NCBI GenBank assembly: GCA_946187605.1
Contig: CAMHRH010000025.1
Span: 1 to 9,636, forward strand
Direction of reading: 5' to 3'
DNA: 9,636 nt
From: an uncultured Candidatus Saccharibacteria bacterium
Lineage (GTDB): Bacteria > Patescibacteriota > Saccharimonadia > Saccharimonadales > Saccharimonadaceae
Below, piece after piece: positions 1-6,210 of the stretch. Both the position numbers and the translations under genes were made by a program. The notes under the pieces were generated by a model. The model worked only from the letters and a program-made list of their open reading frames with translations, was not told the DNA's origin and searched no databases. Numbering within the stretch: the stretch's first letter is position 1; each line of letters starts with the position of its first letter.

Positions 1-22
1 TATCCAACTGAGCTACGGGCAC
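1..22 (-). tRNA. tRNA, 5' end only (cut by window edge), possibly tRNA-Arg
   Basis: Read on the minus strand, the sequence starts GTGCCCG (acceptor strand, positions 1-7), then TA (8-9), a GCTC D-stem and AGTTGGATA of the D-loop. This is the canonical first third of a tRNA. The gene runs off the left edge, so the anticodon is not visible. The resemblance to bacterial tRNA-Arg 5' halves (CCCGTAGCTCAG-TGGATA) is suggestive only; other isotypes share this D-arm. Confidence 0.8.
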
Positions 23-56
23 ATATATACAAAATGTGGATTAATATACGCCAGTG

Positions 57-85
57 AGTATCTCACTGTATCTAAATACAGACAA
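57..85 (-). promoter_or_regulatory. Candidate promoter for the left-edge tRNA, with overlapping inverted repeats
   Basis: On the minus strand TTGTCT (80-85) lies 17 bases upstream of GATACT (57-62), a moderate sigma70-type match that would start transcription about 28 bases before the mature tRNA. The -10 sits inside a perfect inverted repeat, CAGTGAG-TAT-CTCACTG (52-68). A second, CTGTAT-CTAA-ATACAG (66-81), fills the spacer. The repeats look more like operator sites than a terminator, because no T-run follows on either strand. The promoter call is tentative. Confidence 0.3.
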
Positions 86-150
86 AACGCCCAAAGGACG
101 TATACTTCCACCGTTCAAAGATTAAACGAACGTCGCGCTCACGCGTGATA
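80..150 (-). ncRNA. Candidate short RNA (about 70 nt) between a promoter and a terminator
   Basis: A minus-strand extended -10 (TGC-TATAAT, 157-165) predicts a start near 150. The predicted transcript contains CGTTC...GAACG able to form a hairpin, then ACGTCC-TTT-GGGCGT (101 down to 87; 6 bp with one G-U pair), then TTTTGTC. That last element resembles an intrinsic terminator. No convincing reading frame with a ribosome site is seen. The unit could be a small RNA or an attenuated leader of the tRNA at 1-22. I recognise no known family. Confidence 0.3.
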
Positions 151-156
151 AACGAT

Positions 157-165
157 ATTATAGCA
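157..165 (-). promoter_or_regulatory. Extended -10 promoter, minus strand
   Basis: The minus strand reads TGC-TATAAT, a perfect extended -10. No -35 match is seen at the proper distance, as is common for extended -10 promoters. It points away from the Mur-like gene, toward the candidate small RNA and the tRNA. Confidence 0.5.
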
Positions 166-180
166 CATTTTCTCAAGAGA

Positions 181-189
181 TGATATACT
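181..189 (+). promoter_or_regulatory. Extended -10 promoter of the Mur-like gene (leaderless type)
   Basis: TGA-TATACT lies 8 bases before the ATG at 198, so the predicted transcript starts at or within about two bases of that ATG. This decides the start: the earlier in-frame ATG at 180 would lie upstream of, and partly inside, the promoter. Confidence 0.55.
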
Positions 190-197
190 ATTTTTAT

Positions 198-935
198 ATG
201 GCAGCACAGCAGAAAAAATCCGGACTCACATCAAAACTACAAAAAGCCAAAGTCAAATTCTTTAAAACTTACTACAGCAACCCTGCAAAAGATTTAAAGA
301 TTATTGTGATTACTGGCACTAATGGGCGGGATATTACTGCACACTTCATGCAAGAAATCATTAAAACTCGCGACTCACGTGCGGGTCTTATTATTAATCC
401 AAAATCAACTTCTAACCTCTACAAGCAGCTCTACAAAATCTGGAAGACCGGCACCGATTACGCCGTAGTTTCCGCCGATGACGCTGCGCTCGCCAATCAT
501 CTCTTTTATGGTATGCCGATTCATATCGCTATCATTACCGATAGCCTCAGTGACTCCGCCGTTACTGGCGCCGAGTCTGACAATGCCAAATCCATCTTAT
601 TCAATACAAAACCAGACTTCAGTATTCTTAACCGCGATGACGCAAACTATCGCATCTTCGTCGAATTTCCTAGCAAAACCGCCACTTTCTCTTACGGCAC
701 TAGTTCATCAGCCGACCTCAAAGTTATGCCAGGTAAAATCTACAAGCATGGCGCCGAAGCCATCCTTGTTTATAATGGCGAACGTTTTGATGTCGCTACA
801 TACCTGACCGACCCATCCGTTGCATATTACATGGCCGCTGCTGCTACTGCTGCTTTTGCAATCGGATTCCGCTCCGACACTATCGTCGACGGCATCGCCA
901 ATTACGAACCAACCGAAACAAAAGAAACGAAATGA
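198..935 (+). CDS. MurE-like central-domain protein, probable pseudoenzyme
   Basis: A 245-residue protein related to the ATP-binding central domain of Mur ligases. It aligns by eye with the MurE encoded at 1826-3076: KIIVITGTNG (34-43) matches KIIGVTGTNG, and YAVVSADDAAL (88-98) matches YLVLELTSHAL. The key residues are changed. The P-loop Lys-Thr is Arg44-Asp45, the Glu and His of ExTSHAL are Ser and Ala, and the HEHLDYH segment is lost. The Lys of AKxxLF (K131), the carbamylated lysine in true ligases, is kept. The C-terminal ligase domain is absent; the protein ends where that domain would begin. A catalytic Mur ligase reaction is therefore unlikely; a regulatory or partner role is inference. 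I chose the ATG at 198 (leaderless promoter) over the in-frame ATG at 180, which would add six residues. The stop overlaps the next start (ATGA), so the two genes are probably translated together. Confidence 0.75.
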   Translation: MAAQQKKSGLTSKLQKAKVKFFKTYYSNPAKDLKIIVITGTNGRDITAHFMQEIIKTRDSRAGLIINPKSTSNLYKQLYKIWKTGTDYAVVSADDAALANHLFYGMPIHIAIITDSLSDSAVTGAESDNAKSILFNTKPDFSILNRDDANYRIFVEFPSKTATFSYGTSSSADLKVMPGKIYKHGAEAILVYNGERFDVATYLTDPSVAYYMAAAATAAFAIGFRSDTIVDGIANYEPTETKETK

Positions 936-1783
936 TCAACCAAAAACTCCTCGTCTCGGGTGCAGATTTTTTTGCCGACGATTACGAAATAAACCCCTAC
1001 TACGCCAAAAAGGGCATCGATATTAAGAAAGCCATCGCCGAACATAACGAAATCATATCTTGCTTCAAACAGGCTGGCATCGAGATTATCAAAGTCGCTC
1101 CACCAGAAAACTGCCAAGATGGCGTCTATACCGCCAACTGGGCCCTAGTTAAAGATGGTATAGCCGTCATGTCTCGACTCCCAAAAGCCCGCCAGGCGGA
1201 AGAACCATACGCAAAAGAGCAACTCGAAAAGCTCGGCATCCATTGCGTCACGGTCCCAGGCGACTATCTCTTCTCAGGGCAGGGCGACTCACTTCGCTGC
1301 GGCAGCTATCTTTTTGCCGGCAGCGGCTACCGCTCCGACCCGACCGCACAAGAATTCGCCGCCAAAACATTAGGCCTTCAGCTTATTCAGCTTCACGCTA
1401 AACCACAGCTAAATCCAGACGGCACCGAGCATGTTAATCCAGTCACAAATCACGCCGATAGCTTCTGGTACGACCTCGACCTCGCGCTCGCTATTATTGA
1501 CGACCATACTATTGCCTACTGCCCAGACGCTCTCGACGACGAATCTGATGCAAAGCTCGAACGGCTAAACGGCCTCGACAAGATTATCGTCGATTATGAG
1601 GAGTGCGTAAAAGGCTTCGCCTGTAATATGGTCAGCACCGGCAAGCACGCAGTCATGTCAAACAAAGCGCCAAAACTCCAAACCGAATTAGAAAAGCGCG
1701 GCCTAACCTGCTTCACGCCAGACGTCACTGAACTAAAAAAGGGCGGCGGCTACATCCGCTGCGTTAGCCTTTGGTTCAACTAA
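932..1783 (+). CDS. Arginine deiminase / dimethylargininase-superfamily protein with altered active site
   Basis: This 283-residue protein has the pentein (guanidino-group-modifying) fold signature. Visible motifs are DGVYTANW (from D63), GQGDSL (116-121) followed by the AGSGYRSD segment, and the C-terminal GGGYIRC with nucleophile Cys277 seven residues from the end. Enzymes of this family hydrolyse or transfer the guanidino group of arginine derivatives with a Cys-His-Glu/Asp set. Two expected residues are missing: the EGxGD Glu is Ser115 and the HLD His is Asp181 (YDLD, 180-183). Cys277 and Asp63 remain. Substrate and activity are therefore open: citrulline- or dimethylarginine-type hydrolysis, altered chemistry, or binding only. 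Its ATG overlaps the stop of the upstream gene (ATGA) and has no strong Shine-Dalgarno, which suggests translational coupling. The family call is secure, the function is not. Confidence 0.8.
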   Translation: MINQKLLVSGADFFADDYEINPYYAKKGIDIKKAIAEHNEIISCFKQAGIEIIKVAPPENCQDGVYTANWALVKDGIAVMSRLPKARQAEEPYAKEQLEKLGIHCVTVPGDYLFSGQGDSLRCGSYLFAGSGYRSDPTAQEFAAKTLGLQLIQLHAKPQLNPDGTEHVNPVTNHADSFWYDLDLALAIIDDHTIAYCPDALDDESDAKLERLNGLDKIIVDYEECVKGFACNMVSTGKHAVMSNKAPKLQTELEKRGLTCFTPDVTELKKGGGYIRCVSLWFN

Positions 1784-1784
1784 C

Positions 1785-1813
1785 AAAAAATCCCCGCCGT
1801 CTCCAACGAGGAT
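1785..1813 (-). terminator. Intrinsic terminator of murE
   Basis: On the minus strand, 12 bases after the murE stop, a stem forms between 1813-1804 and 1799-1790 (10 bp including three G-U pairs) closed by a GAGA (GNRA) tetraloop and followed by a run of T's. Because the wobble pairs become A-C mismatches on the plus strand, it should act for murE only. Confidence 0.8.
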
Positions 1814-1825
1814 ATACTCCCATAT

Positions 1826-3076
1826 TTAGGCGATTTTCTTTAGTGCTTTCTTAATCTCATCAAGCTCATAATACGCATGCGCGCCATCTGCCCGCTCGAT
1901 TGTCTTTTCATTGCCTTTACCCAAGAAGAGTACCGTATCGCCTTTTTTTGCCATCTTGCAGCATTCCAAAATCGCTTTCGGACGATCAAGCACTTTGAAT
2001 AAATCTTTATCATCCTTCTTGCCGCTCTCTCGCGCTCCCTCAGCAATCATCTCAAGAATCTCCTCGCCAGGAGTATCACGATCATCTTCTTCGGTCAAAA
2101 CCACCACATCGGCATACTTTCCGGCGATTTCGCCCATCGGCTTACGCTTTGACGGGTCACGTCGTCCACCCGCCGAACCGAACATTACAATCAATCTCCC
2201 TTCGGTCGCTTTCTTCATGTCCGGCAAGAGCTTCTCAAATGCGTCCGGCGTATGCGCATAGTCCATAATCGCAGTAAAGCTCTGCCCCTCATCAATCTTC
2301 ACCATACGCCCTTCAACTTCAGTTAGCGCATAAATGCCATCCGTAATCTCCTTGTCTGAAAGCCCCAAACGTCGCCCAACCGCCACGCAGGCGAGGGAAT
2401 TAGAAACATTAAACTTACCCGCTATTCGCGTCTTCACTTTCAAGCCATCCGATAACGAGTACTCTACACCATCTGGGCGTAATTTTACTTTCTCCGCCCG
2501 CAAATCGCCATATTTTATACCATATGTGATATATTTCTCGACATCACTTTCGAAATATCCTGCCGAAGGATCATCTGCATTTATTACGCCGTAGCGCGCC
2601 TTCTTGAACAGTTTCCTCTTTGCATCACGATAACGCTCAAACGTCTTATGATAGTCTAGATGCTCGTGCGTCACATTCGTCATCACTGCTATGTCGATCT
2701 GCACGCCCAAATCACGATGCTGTGCTAATGCATGGCTCGTTAACTCTAACACAAGATATTCCGCCCCAGCATCCGCTATTTTCTTGATTCGCTCATTCAA
2801 AAGCCGCACATCAACGGTCGTCATATGCTCCATTTGCTCATGGATCTCATCTACACCCCAACCAACCGTCGTCATTACGCCAGCTTTTCGCCCAGCTTCA
2901 TTTAGCATTTTCCAAATCATAAACGACGTCGTCGTCTTGCCATTCGTGCCAGTTACGCCAATAATCTTCATTCGCTTTGCCGGAAAGCCCTTTAAAGCTC
3001 CAAATAGCGCCGCCTTACCTACGTGATAGGGAATAACGGCCGAATCATAAAACGGAATTTTCTCTTTTATACCCAT
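1826..3076 (-). CDS. murE: MurE-type UDP-MurNAc-tripeptide ligase lacking the N-terminal domain
   Basis: The protein adds the third amino acid to UDP-MurNAc-L-Ala-D-Glu with ATP in cytoplasmic peptidoglycan synthesis. Motifs are intact: P-loop TGTNGKTTT (42-50), ExTSHAL (E111-H115), HEHLDYH (137-143), the carbamylated lysine in AKRKLF (K153), NADDP (166-170), GKFNVSN (220-226), EGR (255-257), DYAHTPD (272-278) and GSAGGRRD (300-307). It has 416 residues, against about 480-500 for typical MurE. The P-loop starts at 42 rather than near 110, so the N-terminal UDP-binding domain is missing. An in-frame TAG 12 bases upstream of the ATG rules out a longer start. The amino-acid-selecting DNPR motif reads EDDR (330-333): the Arg that favours diaminopimelate in the family is kept but the context is changed, so the third residue added is uncertain. 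A -10 sits 6 bases from the ATG, and GAAGG could serve as a weak ribosome site. Confidence 0.88.
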   Translation of the reverse strand: MGIKEKIPFYDSAVIPYHVGKAALFGALKGFPAKRMKIIGVTGTNGKTTTSFMIWKMLNEAGRKAGVMTTVGWGVDEIHEQMEHMTTVDVRLLNERIKKIADAGAEYLVLELTSHALAQHRDLGVQIDIAVMTNVTHEHLDYHKTFERYRDAKRKLFKKARYGVINADDPSAGYFESDVEKYITYGIKYGDLRAEKVKLRPDGVEYSLSDGLKVKTRIAGKFNVSNSLACVAVGRRLGLSDKEITDGIYALTEVEGRMVKIDEGQSFTAIMDYAHTPDAFEKLLPDMKKATEGRLIVMFGSAGGRRDPSKRKPMGEIAGKYADVVVLTEEDDRDTPGEEILEMIAEGARESGKKDDKDLFKVLDRPKAILECCKMAKKGDTVLFLGKGNEKTIERADGAHAYYELDEIKKALKKIA

Positions 3077-3082
3077 ACCTTC

Positions 3083-3088
3083 ATTCTA
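3083..3088 (-). promoter_or_regulatory. -10 box of murE (near-leaderless)
   Basis: The minus strand has TAGAAT ending 6 bases before the ATG, predicting a start at or next to the initiation codon. It lies in a 52-bp divergent gap shared with the glycosyltransferase promoter at 3117. No -35 match is evident. Confidence 0.45.
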
Positions 3089-3116
3089 CACCATCCGCCG
3101 CAATCGCCGACTACGG

Positions 3117-3122
3117 TATAAT
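3117..3122 (+). promoter_or_regulatory. -10 box of the GT4 gene (leaderless type)
   Basis: A perfect TATAAT is followed by six bases (ATAACC) and then ATG, so transcription is predicted to begin at the start codon. No Shine-Dalgarno or -35 match is seen. The arrangement is almost identical to that before galE. Confidence 0.6.
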
Positions 3123-3128
3123 ATAACC

Positions 3129-4187
3129 ATGGCAAAGAGGATTACTTGGCTCATCAACAACATTACTCAGGTCGGCGGCATCGAGCGCGTCGTCTGTAAC
3201 GTCTCAAACCTTCTCCAAAAAGAAGGCTTTCGGCTCAAAATCGCATCCCTAAACACTACTTCCGGCCAGCCCTATTTTGAACTTTCGAAAAATATCACCG
3301 TTGAACATCTCGACTATCCGGAATCCGAAATGCTCAATCGCAAAAAACTCAAACATTTCATTGGTAACTTCCTTAAAACCGAAGACGCCAAAAGCGATAT
3401 TATTATTACCTGCCACTCACCAATCGCCGTACCGGTTTTGCAACAAAAAAGTCTCTACCATGGGAAAATAATTTGCACAGACCATGCCGCATGGGAGTAC
3501 TATACTAAAGCCCGCAAAGCACTCAACGCTTTCTACTACCGCCGTGCCGACAAAGTCGTAGTTCTTACTGACCGCGCCAAAAAGATTTATCAGCGCTATG
3601 GTTTTAAAAATCTCGCCGTCATACCAAACATCATTACAGATTATCCAAAAACTCTCGCCCCACTCAAAAACAAAGAGCTTATTGCCATTGGCCGTTTTGC
3701 TCCTGAAAAAGGATACGATCGCATTATTGAAGCCATTAATCTGATTAAGGACAATTTTACCCCATGGCACATCTCAATCTATGGAGACGGCGACGAGAAA
3801 ACCAAACTCGAATCCCTCATCAAGCAATACGACATCTCCAAGCTTATTGAAATTAAGCCATTCACAAATGAGGTCCAAGCTAAACTCCATGCATGTTCCG
3901 GCTACATCATGTCCTCTCATAACGAAGCCTTTCCTATGGTTACGCTTGAAGCTTTATCCAATGGCGTTCCCATCATCAGTTTCGATATCCCATCGCTACG
4001 CGAAATTGACCATGGCTCGAATACCATCCTATTCGCCGAGCAAAACAATATTACCGATTTTGCCCAAAAAATCCTCGCATACACCAAGACAACCGACAAA
4101 AAACCTCTCTCTCAAAAATCGCACGAACTATCCCTAAACTACTCTGCCAAAAAAGTCATTCCACTCTGGGTCGAACTCTTATCTTAA
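3129..4187 (+). CDS. GT4-family glycosyltransferase
   Basis: A 352-residue GT-B fold retaining glycosyltransferase. It has an N-terminal GGIERV loop (16-21), the IGRFAPEKG segment at the start of the second Rossmann domain, and the EX7E nucleotide-sugar motif E266-AFPMVTL-E274 followed by ALSNGVPII. The GGIERV start and overall length resemble GalNAc/Gal transferases of surface polysaccharide and lipid-linked oligosaccharide pathways, but donor and acceptor cannot be read from sequence. There is no signal peptide or membrane segment, so it should act at the cytoplasmic face of the membrane. It is followed 18 bases later by galE, which supports a shared role in supplying and using galactose-type sugars. 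No terminator is seen between them, so read-through into galE is likely in addition to galE's own -10. Confidence 0.85.
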   Translation: MAKRITWLINNITQVGGIERVVCNVSNLLQKEGFRLKIASLNTTSGQPYFELSKNITVEHLDYPESEMLNRKKLKHFIGNFLKTEDAKSDIIITCHSPIAVPVLQQKSLYHGKIICTDHAAWEYYTKARKALNAFYYRRADKVVVLTDRAKKIYQRYGFKNLAVIPNIITDYPKTLAPLKNKELIAIGRFAPEKGYDRIIEAINLIKDNFTPWHISIYGDGDEKTKLESLIKQYDISKLIEIKPFTNEVQAKLHACSGYIMSSHNEAFPMVTLEALSNGVPIISFDIPSLREIDHGSNTILFAEQNNITDFAQKILAYTKTTDKKPLSQKSHELSLNYSAKKVIPLWVELLS

Positions 4188-4193
4188 ATACGC

Positions 4194-4199
4194 TATAAT
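4194..4199 (+). promoter_or_regulatory. -10 box of galE (leaderless type)
   Basis: TATAAT, then six bases (ATCACC), then ATG. It lies in the 18-base gap after the GT4 stop. A -35 at 4171-4176 (TCGAAC, 17-base spacer) is weak at best. Confidence 0.55.
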
Positions 4200-4205
4200 A
4201 TCACC

Positions 4206-5207
4206 ATGAAAAAGATTTTAGTGACCGGCGGTACTGGCTATATTGGCTCACATACCGTCGTTGAATTACTTAAGAACCCAGACTATTCCATTGATATTAT
4301 CGACAATCTCTCAAACAGTAAAGAACACGTCGTCGACCTAATCGCCGAGATAGCAGGGAAGAAGCCAAACTTTATTAAAGGCGATTTGCTTGATTTCGAA
4401 CTGCTCAAATCACTCTTCGAGAAAAACGACTACGACATTATTATCCACTTCGCCGGCCTAAAGGCCGTAGGCGAGTCTGTCGAAAAACCGCTCGAATATT
4501 ATGAAAATAACATTCAGAGCACTATCAACTTGCTCCGCCTAGTTCGCACCGACAAGCCAACTGACTTCATTTTCTCATCTTCTGCCACCGTCTATGGCGA
4601 ACAAGACTCGCCAAAATGCGTCGAAACAATGCAGACCGGCACAAAACTCACTAACCCGTACGGTCGCACTAAATATTTTATCGAAGAAATTCTAAAAGAT
4701 TATGCTAATACTAACCCGAATTTCTGCGCAACTATCTTGCGCTACTTCAATCCTGTCGGCGCACATCCATCTGGTTTACTTGGCGAAGATCCGAATGGCA
4801 TCCCTAATAATCTCATGCCAGTCGTCATGCGCACCTACACCGGCGAAATACCAGCACTCAACATCTTCGGCGACGATTACGACACGCCGGACGGCACCGC
4901 CCGCCGCGACTATATTCATGTTGTCGACTTAGCTCGCGGTCACATTGCTAGCCTCGAGCACTCAAAACCAGGTATCTCTATCTATAATCTTGGCACCGGA
5001 CTACCTACTTCCGTCAAAGAAATCATAGCCGCATTTGAAGAAGCAAGCGGCAAAAAGTTAAATACTAACATCGCCCCTCGCCGCAGTGGCGATCTCCCAG
5101 AATGCTGGGCCGACCCATCTAAAGCAAATGCCGAATTAGGTTGGCATACCGAGCTAACCATTGCCGACGCAATTCGCGATACGCTCAATTATCTCAATAA
5201 ACAATAA
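4206..5207 (+). CDS. galE: UDP-glucose 4-epimerase
   Basis: This 333-residue extended short-chain dehydrogenase/reductase interconverts UDP-glucose and UDP-galactose (or the N-acetyl forms) through a 4-keto intermediate on bound NAD. Visible motifs are GGTGYIG (8-14), SSSATVYG (Ser124-126) and the catalytic YxxxK (Tyr152, Lys156), followed by LRYFNPVGAHP, which is characteristic of GalE. Length matches bacterial GalE (about 338). It lies directly behind a GT4 glycosyltransferase and opposite a GT2, so it probably feeds galactose-type donors into a surface glycan. Its stop codon touches the stop of the convergent GT2 gene, and its terminator lies within that gene. Confidence 0.92.
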   Translation: MKKILVTGGTGYIGSHTVVELLKNPDYSIDIIDNLSNSKEHVVDLIAEIAGKKPNFIKGDLLDFELLKSLFEKNDYDIIIHFAGLKAVGESVEKPLEYYENNIQSTINLLRLVRTDKPTDFIFSSSATVYGEQDSPKCVETMQTGTKLTNPYGRTKYFIEEILKDYANTNPNFCATILRYFNPVGAHPSGLLGEDPNGIPNNLMPVVMRTYTGEIPALNIFGDDYDTPDGTARRDYIHVVDLARGHIASLEHSKPGISIYNLGTGLPTSVKEIIAAFEEASGKKLNTNIAPRRSGDLPECWADPSKANAELGWHTELTIADAIRDTLNYLNKQ

Positions 5208-6155
5208 TTAGTTTCTGAGCCGATTCTTTGCCGTCATTACATTGACGGCAATTTTTGGTCCAAACGCCAATAGCCTAGCTACCAACTTCTGACGCTTCGT
5301 TGCCTGCTTGTCTTTAATTATCTTCTTTCGGCCTTTTATTAAGACACCGCAAACTTTTTTATACTCATTGGCATATTTTCTCTCCGAATGCGCCAATAAT
5401 ATCGACTCACAAATAAAATAAGCTTCCATAAACACTCTCGCCATCGACGCATTGCTCTTTTCTCGCGCGTCAATCTTCTCAACCGCCTCAAGGCTTTGCA
5501 TTCTCTCGACCGAAAAACGCCCTGTCGATAAACTACCTGGACGCACAACATAGTTATAGAGCACCGAATCGTTCGCGACTACCAACCGCGCTTTTTTAAA
5601 AACTTCATAATTAAAGTACAGATCTTCCGCGACTCTATAATCCGGCATCCGCGCATCGCCAATCATACTCCTTCGATACAACTTCGCAACCGGACCATTC
5701 ACGATATTCATCCGAAGTAGAGCATTAACCGCCTCATCCGAGTTCAGCTTCATTATGCCGTCGCTCAAATGCTCAAACTGTGCGCTCTTGCTATTAATAT
5801 ATTTTGCGCAAACTACGTCAGCCTTAGTCTCCGCCGCTATCTCTAGCATTTTCTTAATATAGTTCGGCGATATCTCATCGTCCGCATCGACGAAACATAT
5901 ATATTCACCTTTAGCTTTATCTATGCCGACATTCCTCGCAGCGGCCGCACCAGCATTGTTTTGGCTAATCAAATAAAAATTCTTATTTTTCTTGCAAATT
6001 TTATTTAATAGTTGCTCCGAATCATCCGTCGAACCATCGTCTACGAATATCGCCTCATAGTCACCGCAAGTCTGCGCCAATAAGCCATCGATACATTTCT
6101 GTATTGTTTTTTCCGCATTATATACTGGCACAATTACTGATACTTTTACGCTCAT
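5208..6155 (-). CDS. GT2-family glycosyltransferase
   Basis: A 315-residue GT-A fold inverting glycosyltransferase. Motifs in order: VSVIVPVYN near the N-terminus, DDGSTDD (about 37-43), NNAGAAAARNVG, the metal-binding DADD (about 90-93) and a VAEDLYF acidic motif that usually holds the catalytic base. The basic C-terminal region (KKIIKDKQATKRQK) carries no clear membrane helix. Length and motifs fit family 2 enzymes of capsule, teichoic-acid or exopolysaccharide synthesis; donor and acceptor are unknown. Its promoter faces the CIRCE-controlled groES promoter. Its last codons double as the galE terminator, and I see no terminator for this gene itself. Confidence 0.87.
   Translation of the reverse strand: MSVKVSVIVPVYNAEKTIQKCIDGLLAQTCGDYEAIFVDDGSTDDSEQLLNKICKKNKNFYLISQNNAGAAAARNVGIDKAKGEYICFVDADDEISPNYIKKMLEIAAETKADVVCAKYINSKSAQFEHLSDGIMKLNSDEAVNALLRMNIVNGPVAKLYRRSMIGDARMPDYRVAEDLYFNYEVFKKARLVVANDSVLYNYVVRPGSLSTGRFSVERMQSLEAVEKIDAREKSNASMARVFMEAYFICESILLAHSERKYANEYKKVCGVLIKGRKKIIKDKQATKRQKLVARLLAFGPKIAVNVMTAKNRLRN
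5228..5256 (+). terminator. Intrinsic terminator of galE, embedded in the GT2 coding sequence
   Basis: TTGCCGTCA (5228-5236) and TGACGGCAA (5243-5251) form a perfect 9-bp stem with a 6-base loop, followed by TTTTT. It starts 20 bases after the galE stop. On the opposite strand these bases are codons near the GT2 C-terminus (roughly AVNVMTAK). No U-run follows on the minus side, so it should act only on galE. Confidence 0.85.
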
Positions 6156-6163
6156 TATTAATA

Positions 6164-6169
6164 ATTATA
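6164..6169 (-). promoter_or_regulatory. -10 box of the GT2 gene (leaderless type)
   Basis: On the minus strand a perfect TATAAT lies 8 bases before the ATG, leaving no space for a ribosome site. The matching -35 position (about 6187-6192) falls inside the CIRCE element and has no consensus. Confidence 0.55.
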
Positions 6170-6183
6170 TCGCATTATTAAAA

Positions 6184-6210
6184 TTAGCACTCGAAGCTTG
6201 ACAGTGCTAA
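6184..6210 (+). promoter_or_regulatory. CIRCE operator (HrcA repressor site)
   Basis: TTAGCACTC, nine bases, CAGTGCTAA. This matches the CIRCE consensus TTAGCACTC-N9-GAGTGCTAA except for the first base of the right arm. HrcA bound here represses groESL until heat or other protein stress inactivates it. The right arm is merged with the -35 box, so repressor and polymerase would compete directly. Confidence 0.95.

Noticed and set aside
180..197. Earlier in-frame ATG for the Mur-like gene
   Set aside because: It overlaps the extended -10 that fits the ATG at 198, and AAGAG touches it with no spacer, which is too close for a ribosome site.
933..935. UGA as a sense codon (Gracilibacteria-type code)
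   Set aside because: TGA ends the Mur-like protein just where the pentein gene starts, and no in-frame TGA is found inside the conserved proteins. Standard code fits.
902..1117. Minus-strand frame across the Mur-like/pentein junction
   Set aside because: It has no promoter or ribosome site, and the overlapping ATGA arrangement of the plus-strand genes explains the region.
1911..3026. Plus-strand open frames inside murE
   Set aside because: They are antisense to an intact conserved gene, with no start signals and no recognisable motifs.
5161..5207. Terminator for the GT2 gene inside the galE 3' end
   Set aside because: Short stems such as ATTGC-GTCG-GCAAT occur on the minus strand but no T-run follows, so they were not called.
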